A program made the position numbers and the translations under genes. Of a stretch of DNA of 53,390 nucleotides, positions 27,623-34,622 are shown piece by piece. Each line of letters starts with the position of its first letter. The stretch's first letter is position 1. This stretch comes from Pedosphaera sp. (lineage in GTDB: Bacteria; Verrucomicrobiota; Verrucomicrobiia; Limisphaerales; DSYF01), in the NCBI GenBank assembly GCA_017853715.1, contig JAFMIZ010000007.1, positions 1 through 53,390 on the forward strand, written 5' to 3'. The notes under the pieces were generated by a model. It saw nothing but the letters and a program-made list of their open reading frames with translations. It was not told the DNA's origin and searched no databases.

Positions 27623-28049
27623 GCCGTCAGAGTGCGGAAAAAGGGCGGGGCGGTCAATCGTGTGCCTCGCCCCAACTCGTTCAATCGCATCCCAGGCGGA
27701 ACAGTCGTGGTGGGGAGTTGGCGGGCAACGTATCGGGGGAACTGGCTCCAAGTTCCAACCCCGTGCCGGCCAGCGTTTCCGCACCTTGGAGGCGTGTGAT
27801 TCGGCCGCCTGGCGACCGGTGAAAAATATGCGATATGGATCTTGCTGGCGTCGTGCCAGCGGAGGCGCCAGGAGGCGGTGCCGCGCACTTTGCAGCAGGA
27901 AATGGAGACGCGGGTGGTCTTGTGTTGCCACGAAACAAAGTTTGAATCAACGGCGAACCGGGTGAATCGTCGCATACCGGAGTTGCTAGAAACTGAGGAA
28001 GTGGCTGATTCTATTGGTCGGAGCGAGGAAAAGCCGTGAGAAGAAAGAT
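27623..28049. other. intergenic, nothing recognised
   Basis: A 427-bp gap upstream of aroC and downstream of the tRNA. Several open frames cross it, but none gives a recognisable protein, and one runs through the tRNA. No RNA family or strong hairpin is seen. The aroC promoter is probably here but I cannot place it. Confidence 0.5.
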
Positions 28050-28124
28050 TGGCGACCCTACCGGGACTCGAACCCGGGCTACCTCCGTGAAAGGGAGGTG
28101 TCCTAACCGCTAGACCATAGGGTC
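28050..28124 (-). tRNA. tRNA-Glu (anticodon TTC)
   Basis: A full cloverleaf is visible on the minus strand: acceptor stem GACCCTA with TAGGGTC, D arm with GTCTAGCGGTTAGGAC, anticodon stem CCTCC/GGAGG around the loop CTTTCAC (TTC anticodon), T arm CCGGGTTCGAGTCCCGG, discriminator G and an encoded CCA end. A promoter lies just upstream (28138-28165). Confidence 0.97.
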
Positions 28125-28137
28125 GCAAAGGGCCGTC

Positions 28138-28165
28138 ATCTTAGGAATGAGGCGCAACTTGTCAC
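28138..28165 (-). promoter_or_regulatory. sigma-70-like promoter for tRNA-Glu
   Basis: On the minus strand a -35 box GTGACA (28160-28165, five of six matches) is separated by 16 bp from a -10 box TAAGAT (28138-28143, four of six). The -10 box ends 13 bases before the mature tRNA, a typical distance. It lies between the Uma2 stop and the tRNA. Confidence 0.5.
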
Positions 28166-28184
28166 GCAAAAACCGGGTCTTTTT

Positions 28185-28658
28185 TCAGCCGATGGCGAAC
28201 AATTCGCGCAGGCTTAACTGGAACTCCGGCAAGAGGCTGTCGGCCAGCACATCATCGCAGGCCAGAATCGTTTTCAGGATCAACCCGTATTGCGAAGAGT
28301 GGTAAACCTCCACGTTGTCGTAGCGCGGGTCCACCATCCAGAGGCGTGGCACGCGGACATCCTCATAGACCTGCTTTTTCAGCACGGTGTCACACTTGTG
28401 GTCGTCGGAGCTGACGACCTCCACCGCCAGCCACAGTTTCTGGTTGGCGGTGGTGAGCAGTGCGAGGTCAGGGCGCACGGCATGGTGGGCGTTGAGTTGG
28501 ATCTTGGTGCGCGGAGCGAGCAGCTGGGAGCTGGCAAAGTTGGCAATGCTGGCCCGGATGGTGTCATGCAGACGATTGCAGATGCGCTCGTGACGTTCAC
28601 CGGGCCCGAGGCGCAGGTGCCATTCGCCGTTCAACAACTCTTCGTAGGGTTCGGTCAT
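28185..28658 (-). CDS. Uma2-family (DUF820) putative endonuclease
   Basis: A 157-aa PD-(D/E)XK-fold protein of the Uma2/DUF820 family. Core residues: RPDLALL (D64), WLAVEVVSSDD (E80) and a lysine in VLKKQVYEDVRVPRLWMVDP. The YEDVRVPRLWMVDP block is the family hallmark. Most members are orphan genes of unknown target. This one starts four bases inside the end of uvrA (ATGA), so it is translationally coupled to two UvrA ATPases. The N-terminal GEWHLRLGPGERHERICNRL fits, with no separate binding domain. Whether it is active as a nuclease is not known. Confidence 0.85.
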   Translation of the reverse strand: MTEPYEELLNGEWHLRLGPGERHERICNRLHDTIRASIANFASSQLLAPRTKIQLNAHHAVRPDLALLTTANQKLWLAVEVVSSDDHKCDTVLKKQVYEDVRVPRLWMVDPRYDNVEVYHSSQYGLILKTILACDDVLADSLLPEFQLSLRELFAIG

Positions 28659-31381
28659 CTCAGCTTCAAAACGCTACGCAGGAAGCGGCCGGTGTGCGAG
28701 CGTTTGTTGCGCGCCACGGTCGGGGGCGTTCCTTCGCAGACAATCTGCCCGCCGCCTTCGCCGCCTTCCGGTCCAAGGTCAATCACCCAATCCGCCTCGG
28801 CCACCAGATCCAGATTGTGTTCGATGACGATGACCGTATGACCTGCGTCCACCAGCCGTTGAATCACTTCGACCAGTCGCCGCACGTCGGCCATGTGCAG
28901 GCCGATGGTGGGCTCTTCGAGGATGAACAGATTGCGAGTTCCCGGTTTCGAGTTGCGAGTGGGGCGGTCGGCGGGACTTTGGCGCAGTCCGGTAAGCAGG
29001 TGACTCACGAGCTTCACACGCTGCGCTTCGCCGCCGCTGAGAGTCGGGCTGGTCTGGCCAAGCTTTACGTAGTCCAGGCCCGTGTCGTGCAAGGCTTGCA
29101 GGGCGCGTTGAATTTTTTTATGCGCGGCAAAGAATGTCAGCGCTTCCTCGACGCTCAGCTCCAGCACCTGGGCGATGTTTTTGCCGGCGTATTCGATGTC
29201 GAGGGTCTCGCGGTTGAAGCGAGCGCCCCGGCACGTTTCGCAGCGCACGAAGGCGGGCGGCAGGAAGTTCATTTCCAGCTTGGTGACGCCCGCACCCTCG
29301 CACTCAGGACAACGGCCCTGCGCGCTGTTGAACGAGAAACGGCTGGCGGAATAACCCCGGATTCGTGCCTCAGGTGTCAGGGCGAACAATTGACGGATAT
29401 CATCGAAGAAGCCCACGTAGGTGGAGGGGATCGAACGCGGTGTGCGGCCTATGGGCGACTGGTCCACCTCGTAAACGGCGGCAATGCTTTCGTGGCCCGT
29501 GATGTGTGTGGCGTTCCGGGTTTTAGGTTTTGAGCTTCGGGTCTTGAGCGCTGCGGTCAGGGTGGGCAACAAGCACTCGCGGATGAGGGTGCTCTTGCCC
29601 GAGCCGCTGACACCCGTGACGGCAACGAACCGCCCCAATGGGAAGCGGACTGTGAGGTCGCGCAGGTTGTTCTTCGCCGCGTTATGTAGAACAAAAGCGG
29701 ATTCCTTGCCAACCAGCCGCCGTTCGCCTCGTGAGGGGTAGATTTTCTCCTCCTGTGCCCGCAGGCTTTGACCGGTGACCGAGTCCTTGTGCCGCATCAA
29801 CTCTTTGAGCGTGCCGCTGGCCACGACCTGCCCGCCGTGAACGCCGGCACCCGGGCCGAGATCAATCACATGATCCGCACGGCGCATGGTGTCCTCGTCG
29901 TGTTCGACGACGATCACGGAGTTGCCGCGGGCGCGGAGCCGTTCCAGCGTGTTCAGCAACCGCTCGTTGTCCCGCGCATGCAGGCCGATGGTGGGTTCGT
30001 CCAGAACGTAAAGCACGCCGCTCAGGTTGGAACCCAATTGGGCGGCCAGCCGGATGCGCTGTCCTTCGCCACCCGAAAGCGTCGGCACACCGCGGCCCAG
30101 CTGAAGATAGCCCAGCCCGACTTCATTGAGGAATCGCAGGCGCTCGCGGATTTCCGGGAGAATATCCTGGGCGATGGCGGCAGATCGGGCATCAAACTTG
30201 AGCTTCGCAAACAAACGCGCAGCGGTGGCGACGTCGAGGTCAGAGAACGATTCAATGCTGGTCCCGTTTGGAGTCCCGGCTTTAGGCGGGTTGGCCACGT
30301 GATGGGAACCGCCTAAAGGCGGTACTCCGAACAATCGCACGGCTCGTGCCACGGGATTAAGCCGGGCGCCATTGCACTCCGGGCAGACCTCGCGTTCCTG
30401 TGCCCAGCTCCACCAGCTTTCCTCGACGGAATCGGCGTTGGCGCCGCGCTCAACGTCGGGGATGTAAAACAACTCCCCAAAGCCGCGGCAACGCGGGCAC
30501 CAGCCGGCGGGGGAGTTGTAGCTGAAATTCCTTGGATCAAGCTCTTCAAACGAGCGGTTGCACGACGGACAGACCCGTTCGGTGCTATGAACTGTCACTC
30601 GGCCATGCGCATCGAGCGCAAGCAACGTGCCGTTGCCCAACTTCAATGTCTCATCAATCAGTTGAGAGCCAGTTTTCACCGCGGAGACGCGGAGGCGTGG
30701 AGACGTGGAGCGATCCTTCCTTCGCGCCTCTGCGTCCCTGCGGTTCAAAACCCCAGTGACAACTTCGACGTCGTGCTCCTTGAAACGATCCAATCGCAGT
30801 CGCTCACTCGCTGGGCGCAATTTGCCATCCGCACGGATTTCAGCGTAGCCGTGTTTCAACGCCCACTCAGCGACATCGGTGTGAAAGCCCTTCCGGCGTT
30901 TGACCATGGGCGCGAGCAGGCGCAGTCCGCCGCGCTGCTTGAGTTCGCGGTGAAGTCGGGCGGCGACCTCATCGCGCGTCTGCGGGGTGACAGGCACGTG
31001 GCAATCCGGGCAACACTGCGTGCCGAGACGTGCGAAGAGCAGGCGGACGAAATGATAAATCTCCGTCACGGTCGCGACGGTGCTCTTGCCGCCGCCGCGC
31101 GTGGTGCGTTGCTCGATGCTGACGGTTGGCGGCAGGCCCTCGATCAAATCCACGTCGGGCCGCGCCATCTGCTCCACGAACTGGCGGGAGTAGGCGTTCA
31201 TGGAGTCGAGGAAGCGCCGCTGGCCTTCGGCGAAGATGAGGTCGAACGCGAGCGTGCTCTTGCCCGAGCCACTGACGCCGGTGACAACCACGAATTTCCC
31301 GCGCGGAATCGCGAGCGAGAGGTTCTTCAAATTGTGCTCGCGCGCGCCGTGAATCTGGATGGAGTTCCGAGGTGATTTCAT
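28655..31381 (-). CDS. uvrA: UvrA-type excinuclease ATPase (second of pair)
   Basis: A 908-aa ABC ATPase of the UvrA family, which recognises bulky DNA lesions in nucleotide excision repair. Two nucleotide-binding units are intact: Walker A GVSGSGKST (near residue 35), zinc module CPSC..CPRC, signature LSGGEGQRIRL and Walker B LYVLDEPTIGLH; then a second Walker A GVSGSGKSTL, zinc module CPEC..CETC, LSGGEAQRVKL and FILEEPTIGLH. Between these blocks lie three tandem arrays and one inverted repeat, coding for residues about 211-234, 350-372, 610-623 and 806-817. It starts four bases inside the stop of the other uvrA. The block GLPPTVSIEQRTTRGGGKST differs from canonical UvrA, so a canonical copy may exist elsewhere. 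Confidence 0.93.
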   Translation of the reverse strand: MKSPRNSIQIHGAREHNLKNLSLAIPRGKFVVVTGVSGSGKSTLAFDLIFAEGQRRFLDSMNAYSRQFVEQMARPDVDLIEGLPPTVSIEQRTTRGGGKSTVATVTEIYHFVRLLFARLGTQCCPDCHVPVTPQTRDEVAARLHRELKQRGGLRLLAPMVKRRKGFHTDVAEWALKHGYAEIRADGKLRPASERLRLDRFKEHDVEVVTGVLNRRDAEARRKDRSTSPRLRVSAVKTGSQLIDETLKLGNGTLLALDAHGRVTVHSTERVCPSCNRSFEELDPRNFSYNSPAGWCPRCRGFGELFYIPDVERGANADSVEESWWSWAQEREVCPECNGARLNPVARAVRLFGVPPLGGSHHVANPPKAGTPNGTSIESFSDLDVATAARLFAKLKFDARSAAIAQDILPEIRERLRFLNEVGLGYLQLGRGVPTLSGGEGQRIRLAAQLGSNLSGVLYVLDEPTIGLHARDNERLLNTLERLRARGNSVIVVEHDEDTMRRADHVIDLGPGAGVHGGQVVASGTLKELMRHKDSVTGQSLRAQEEKIYPSRGERRLVGKESAFVLHNAAKNNLRDLTVRFPLGRFVAVTGVSGSGKSTLIRECLLPTLTAALKTRSSKPKTRNATHITGHESIAAVYEVDQSPIGRTPRSIPSTYVGFFDDIRQLFALTPEARIRGYSASRFSFNSAQGRCPECEGAGVTKLEMNFLPPAFVRCETCRGARFNRETLDIEYAGKNIAQVLELSVEEALTFFAAHKKIQRALQALHDTGLDYVKLGQTSPTLSGGEAQRVKLVSHLLTGLRQSPADRPTRNSKPGTRNLFILEEPTIGLHMADVRRLVEVIQRLVDAGHTVIVIEHNLDLVAEADWVIDLGPEGGEGGGQIVCEGTPPTVARNKRSHTGRFLRSVLKLR
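28930..28964. repeat. 7-bp tandem array in uvrA
   Basis: Five heptamers (GATTGCG, AGTTCCC, GGTTTCG, AGTTGCG, AGTGGGG) lie between the second ABC signature and the second Walker B of the UvrA at 28655-31381. They encode part of RPTRNSKPGTRN, a loop absent from standard UvrA at this place. Confidence 0.85.
29511..29552. repeat. 7-bp tandem array in uvrA
   Basis: Six heptamers (GCGTTCC, GGGTTTT, AGGTTTT, GAGCTTC, GGGTCTT, GAGCGCT) follow the second Walker A of the UvrA at 28655-31381. They encode KTRSSKPKTRNAT, again in frame and between conserved blocks. Confidence 0.85.
30266..30332. repeat. 24-bp-armed inverted repeat inside uvrA
   Basis: Left arm 30266-30290 and right arm 30309-30332 are imperfect inverse copies separated by 18 bp; each arm contains its own small palindrome (CCGCCTAAAGGCGG). 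In frame on the minus strand it encodes FGVPPLGGSHHVANPPKAGTPN. It lies between the two halves of the first nucleotide-binding unit. The look is that of a palindromic mobile repeat (REP/MITE-like). Confidence 0.85.
30678..30748. repeat. 8-bp tandem arrays, mirrored, in uvrA
   Basis: Four octamers (ACCGCGGA, GACGCGGA, GGCGTGGA, GACGTGGA) are followed after a short gap by inverse-type units (GCCTCTGC, GTCCCTGC). The whole block encodes NRRDAEARRKDRSTSPRLRV in frame. The mirrored design parallels the array at 32516-32618. Confidence 0.85.
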
Positions 31382-34300
31382 GGCAGCACCTCCCGCAGGA
31401 AGTTGCCCGTGTAGCTGGCTTTACACTTCGCGATGTCCTCCGGGGTGCCAACGGCCACAACTTGTCCACCGTCCGCGCCCGCCTCGGGGCCGAGGTCGAT
31501 GACCCAGTCAGCGCTTTTGATGACATCAAGATTGTGCTCGATGACGAGCACGGTGTGACCGGCGTTCACCAATCGTTGGAAGACTTGCAGCAGCACGCGC
31601 ACGTCCTCGAAGTGCAGGCCGGTGGTGGGTTCGTCGAAAATGAACAGGGTCTGGCCTTTGGCGTCTGGGGGCCGGGATACCGCGGTTTCGGCCTCTGCAA
31701 GATGCGCCGCCAGCTTGAGCCGCTGGCTTTCGCCGCCGCTGAGGGTATTGATGGGCTGGCCTAGCGCGAGATAACCCAAGCCGACATCTTGCAGAAGCTT
31801 CAAAGCCGCCAATGCGCGCTGCGCAGGCTTTGATTCGGCGAACTGGCCGAAGAACTCGACGGCCTCGTCCACGCTGGCATCGAGGGCGTCGGCGATGGAC
31901 CAGTTTAACGCGGAACGCGGAGTGCGAAACGCGGAACGGATTTTGACTTCCAGAATGTGCGGGCGATAGCGGCAGCCGTTGCAATCGGGGCAGCGAATGA
32001 ACACGTCGCTGAGAAACTGCATCTCGATCTTCTCGAACCCCGCGCCGCGACAGCGTTCGCACTGGCCAACAGCGGAGTTGAAGCTGAAGGCGCTGGCGTT
32101 GTATCCGCGTTGCTTGGCGGTCTCCGATTGGGCGAACACTTCGCGGATATGCTCGAAAGCGCCGGTGTAAACTGCCGGGTTCGAGCGGGGTGTTTTACCC
32201 AGCGAGGATTGGTCCACCATCAGCACGCGGGAGAGGTGCGTGTGGCCCGCCAATAACGCGGGGTGCGGAGCGTGGGGTGCGGAATCGTCTTCCGGGGGCG
32301 TGGAGTTTTCGTCGGCACCAATCCGGTCCGAGGCTTTGGCGGTTTCACCTGACTCGCCCAGCCTTGCCTGCAGCGCGGGGAACAAGATATCGCGGATGAG
32401 GGTGGTTTTGCCGGAGCCGCTGACACCGGTTATGGCCACGAAGCGACCCAGTGGAATTTCCACGGCGACGTCCTTCAAGTTGTGACGCGTGGCGTGGGAG
32501 AGGCGGAGGAATGGGGCAGTGGAGTCTTGGAGTGACGGAGTATTGGATTGCGCGTCCGTGGGAGAGTCATCACTCCGGCACTCCGCGGCTCCAACACTCC
32601 GACGTTTCGGCACTTCGATTTGCTTTCGTCCGCTAAGGTATTGACCGGTGAGACTGGTTTTGCTCTTGAGAATGTTCCTGTAAGGACCTTGGAAGACGAG
32701 TTCGCCACCGGTTGCGCCGTGGCCGGGGCCAAGATCGAGAATCACGTCGGCGGCACGCATGACGCTGGCTTCATGTTCGACCACGACGACGGTGTTGCCT
32801 TGGTCGCGCAGCTGTTCGAGCAATTTGACGAGCCGGTCCGTGTCGCGCGGGTGAAGGCCGACGCTGGGTTCGTCGAGCACGTAGAGCGTGTTGACGAGCT
32901 TGGTGCCGAGACAGGTGGTGAGGTTCACGCGTTCCGTCTCGCCTCCAGACAAAGTGCGGGTGGGGCGATCAAGCGTGAGATAACCGAGCCCGACGTCGGC
33001 AAGGAACTGCAGGCGGGAGCGAACTTGGTCGACAGCGAGAGTGATCGGGTCTCGGGTCTTGGCTCCAGGTTTTTGGGGGGGTGAGCTTAGAACAGCCAAG
33101 GCCTCGGTGACGCTGAGCGCGTAGAAATTGGCCAGATTCACCGAAGATGGAGGAGGGGGGATGGAGCATGGAGCCTTTGTCTGATCGCCATCCTCAATTT
33201 TCAAACCTACATCCTCGCGCAGGGCCCGGTAGAGCAGCGCATCGGGATTCAGGCGCGCGCCGTGGCAGGCTTCGCACGTGGTGTACCGCCGGTAGCGCGA
33301 GAGCAAGACGCGGACGTGCATCTTGTAGGACTTTGTCTCCAGCCAGCGGAAGTAGCCCTTCACGCCATACCAGGCGCGGGGCCATTCGTGATCTTTGTCG
33401 GTGCCGTAATCGGGGTCGCCGTTGAGCACCCAGTTTTGATGGGCGGCGGAAAGCTGGTTGAACGGCACGTCCATGGGGACTGTGCGATGCTTGCAGAACT
33501 TCGCCATGTCAGCCTGGCACTCGGCGCTGAAACCGCTGCGCCACGGACGCACGGCGCCGCCCGCCAATGTGAGCGAGCGATCGGGGATGGCGAGGTCGTA
33601 ATCAATGGAAATGGTTCGACCGAAGCCTTTGCAGGCAGGGCACGCGCCTAGCGGATGGTTGAAGCTGAAGAGCGCAGCGGAAGGTTCGCAGTAGTCGAGG
33701 TTGCAGGTGCTGCAGTGCAAACCCGAGCTAAACAAACGCGGAGCGGGGAGCGTGGAATGCGGAACGGAGGCGTCCAGCTCGTGAATCGCCAGCTTGCCTT
33801 TGCCGAAGTGGTAGGCTTGTTCGCAGGCTTCAACGAATCGGGCGCGATTGGCGGGCGCAAGCTTCACGCGGTCCTGCACCACGGTGAGCGCGGAACGTGG
33901 AGTGCGGAGTGCGGAATGGGAGGCTGCCGAGTCCATGCGGATGATTTCGCCGCAGAACAACAAGCGTTGGAAACCTTGCTTGGAGACCAACGCGAGGGAT
34001 TCGCCCAGCGAGAGCTTCTCCGAGAGTGGCACGTCGAACGTGATGATCAGTTCCGCGCTCCGAATATCGCGCTCCGCGTTTAGTTTCTCCCAAATGTATT
34101 GCGGCGGTTCCTTGCGCACGGGCTGGCCGCATTGCTTGCAGTGCAGTTGCGCGAGCTTGGGCCAGAGCAGCTTCATGTAGTCGCAGATCTCGGTCATCGT
34201 GCCGACCGTGGAGCGCGTGGTGCGGACGGCGTTGCGCTGCTCGATGGCGATGGCGGGCGGGATGCCGCAGATGCGGTCCACGCGCGGCTTGTCCATGCGG

Positions 34301-34515
34301 TCGAAGAACTGGCGGGCATAAGGCGAAAAGGTTTCGATGTATCGTCGCTGGCCTTCCGCGTAGAGCGTATCAAATGCCAGCGAGCTTTTGCCTGAGCCGC
34401 TCAACCCGGTCACGACGATGAGCCGGTTCGTCGGCAGATCGAGGTCGAAACCTTTCAGGTTGTTGTGGCGGACGCCCCGGAGTTGGATGCGTTCGCCGTT
34501 GGGTTTGCGCGACAT
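31378..34515 (-). CDS. uvrA: UvrA-type excinuclease ATPase (first of pair)
   Basis: A 1045-aa UvrA-family ATPase, about 100 residues longer than usual. Walker A GLSGSGKSS (near residue 37), zinc module CSTC..CPAC, first signature LSGGETERVNL with LYVLDEPSVGLHPRD, second Walker A GVSGSGKTT, zinc module CERC..CPDC, LSGGESQRLKL and LFIFDEPTTGLH are all intact. Eight 7- or 8-bp tandem arrays lie in the stretches between, which accounts for the extra length. ATG 34515 begins at MSRKPNGER; the longer frame is not needed. It overlaps the next uvrA by four bases (ATGA). The pair may correspond to the fused 'dimeric form' of UvrA annotated in other bacteria. Confidence 0.93.
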   Translation of the reverse strand: MSRKPNGERIQLRGVRHNNLKGFDLDLPTNRLIVVTGLSGSGKSSLAFDTLYAEGQRRYIETFSPYARQFFDRMDKPRVDRICGIPPAIAIEQRNAVRTTRSTVGTMTEICDYMKLLWPKLAQLHCKQCGQPVRKEPPQYIWEKLNAERDIRSAELIITFDVPLSEKLSLGESLALVSKQGFQRLLFCGEIIRMDSAASHSALRTPRSALTVVQDRVKLAPANRARFVEACEQAYHFGKGKLAIHELDASVPHSTLPAPRLFSSGLHCSTCNLDYCEPSAALFSFNHPLGACPACKGFGRTISIDYDLAIPDRSLTLAGGAVRPWRSGFSAECQADMAKFCKHRTVPMDVPFNQLSAAHQNWVLNGDPDYGTDKDHEWPRAWYGVKGYFRWLETKSYKMHVRVLLSRYRRYTTCEACHGARLNPDALLYRALREDVGLKIEDGDQTKAPCSIPPPPSSVNLANFYALSVTEALAVLSSPPQKPGAKTRDPITLAVDQVRSRLQFLADVGLGYLTLDRPTRTLSGGETERVNLTTCLGTKLVNTLYVLDEPSVGLHPRDTDRLVKLLEQLRDQGNTVVVVEHEASVMRAADVILDLGPGHGATGGELVFQGPYRNILKSKTSLTGQYLSGRKQIEVPKRRSVGAAECRSDDSPTDAQSNTPSLQDSTAPFLRLSHATRHNLKDVAVEIPLGRFVAITGVSGSGKTTLIRDILFPALQARLGESGETAKASDRIGADENSTPPEDDSAPHAPHPALLAGHTHLSRVLMVDQSSLGKTPRSNPAVYTGAFEHIREVFAQSETAKQRGYNASAFSFNSAVGQCERCRGAGFEKIEMQFLSDVFIRCPDCNGCRYRPHILEVKIRSAFRTPRSALNWSIADALDASVDEAVEFFGQFAESKPAQRALAALKLLQDVGLGYLALGQPINTLSGGESQRLKLAAHLAEAETAVSRPPDAKGQTLFIFDEPTTGLHFEDVRVLLQVFQRLVNAGHTVLVIEHNLDVIKSADWVIDLGPEAGADGGQVVAVGTPEDIAKCKASYTGNFLREVLP
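31908..31942. repeat. 7-bp tandem array in uvrA
   Basis: Heptamers ACGCGGA, ACGCGGA, GTGCGAA, ACGCGGA and a last partial unit encode RSAFRTPRSAL (residues about 858-869 of the 1045-aa UvrA). The same peptide core (RTPRSAL) arises from the array at 33888-33922. Confidence 0.9.
32256..32283. repeat. 7-bp tandem array in uvrA
   Basis: Four heptamers (ACGCGGG, GTGCGGA, GCGTGGG, GTGCGGA) encode SAPHAPHPALL at residues about 744-753 of the 1045-aa UvrA, after the second Walker A. Confidence 0.85.
32516..32618. repeat. 8-bp tandem arrays, mirrored, in uvrA
   Basis: Four octamers ending TTGGA or similar (GCAGTGGA, GTCTTGGA, GTGACGGA, GTATTGGA) and, 24 bp on, six inverse-type octamers (CACTCCGG, CACTCCGC, GGCTCCAA, CACTCCGA, CGTTTCGG, CACTTCGA). 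Together they encode residues about 632-667, the linker between the two ATPase halves. Confidence 0.9.
33043..33077. repeat. 7-bp tandem array in uvrA
   Basis: Five heptamers (GATCGGG, TCTCGGG, TCTTGGC, TCCAGGT, TTTTGGG) encode PKPGAKTRDPI near residues 479-491 of the 1045-aa UvrA. Confidence 0.8.
33145..33172. repeat. 7-bp tandem array in uvrA
   Basis: Four heptamers (AGATGGA, GGAGGGG, GGATGGA, GCATGGA) encode the proline-rich CSIPPPPSS at residues about 447-457 of the 1045-aa UvrA. Confidence 0.85.
33736..33770. repeat. 7-bp tandem array in uvrA
   Basis: Five heptamers (ACGCGGA, GCGGGGA, GCGTGGA, ATGCGGA, ACGGAGG) encode SVPHSTLPAPRLF just before the first zinc module (residues about 248-260). 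Confidence 0.9.
33888..33922. repeat. 7-bp tandem array in uvrA
   Basis: Five heptamers (GCGCGGA, ACGTGGA, GTGCGGA, GTGCGGA, ATGGGAG) encode SHSALRTPRSAL at residues about 198-209 of the 1045-aa UvrA. Confidence 0.9.
34051..34078. repeat. 7-bp tandem array in uvrA
   Basis: Four heptamers (TTCCGCG, CTCCGAA, TATCGCG, CTCCGCG), the inverse complement of the other GCGGA-type arrays, encode NAERDIRSAEL at residues about 146-155 of the 1045-aa UvrA. Confidence 0.85.
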
Positions 34516-34622
34516 GGGACGCGAATGTAGCGGCGGAACGCGGAGAGTCAAACTGGCGTCCAGTCTGATGCTTGATTGCTTGGGATTGTCATCAGGCTGC
34601 CACAATGGTTAGTTAGCCGCAA

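Noticed and set aside
27556-28128. A 190-aa minus-strand frame running from aroC's leader through the tRNA
   Set aside because: It translates the tRNA-Glu as a peptide (SPGSSPGRV is a typical tRNA read-through) and overlaps aroC's start; no family resemblance.
31908-33922. The regular arrays as a possible CRISPR
   Set aside because: Units are 7-8 bp, directly tandem and coding, with no spacers, no leader and no cas genes nearby.
31378-34515. Frameshift or assembly error as the cause of the long UvrA loops
   Set aside because: All conserved motifs before and after every array are in one frame, so errors would need to cancel repeatedly.
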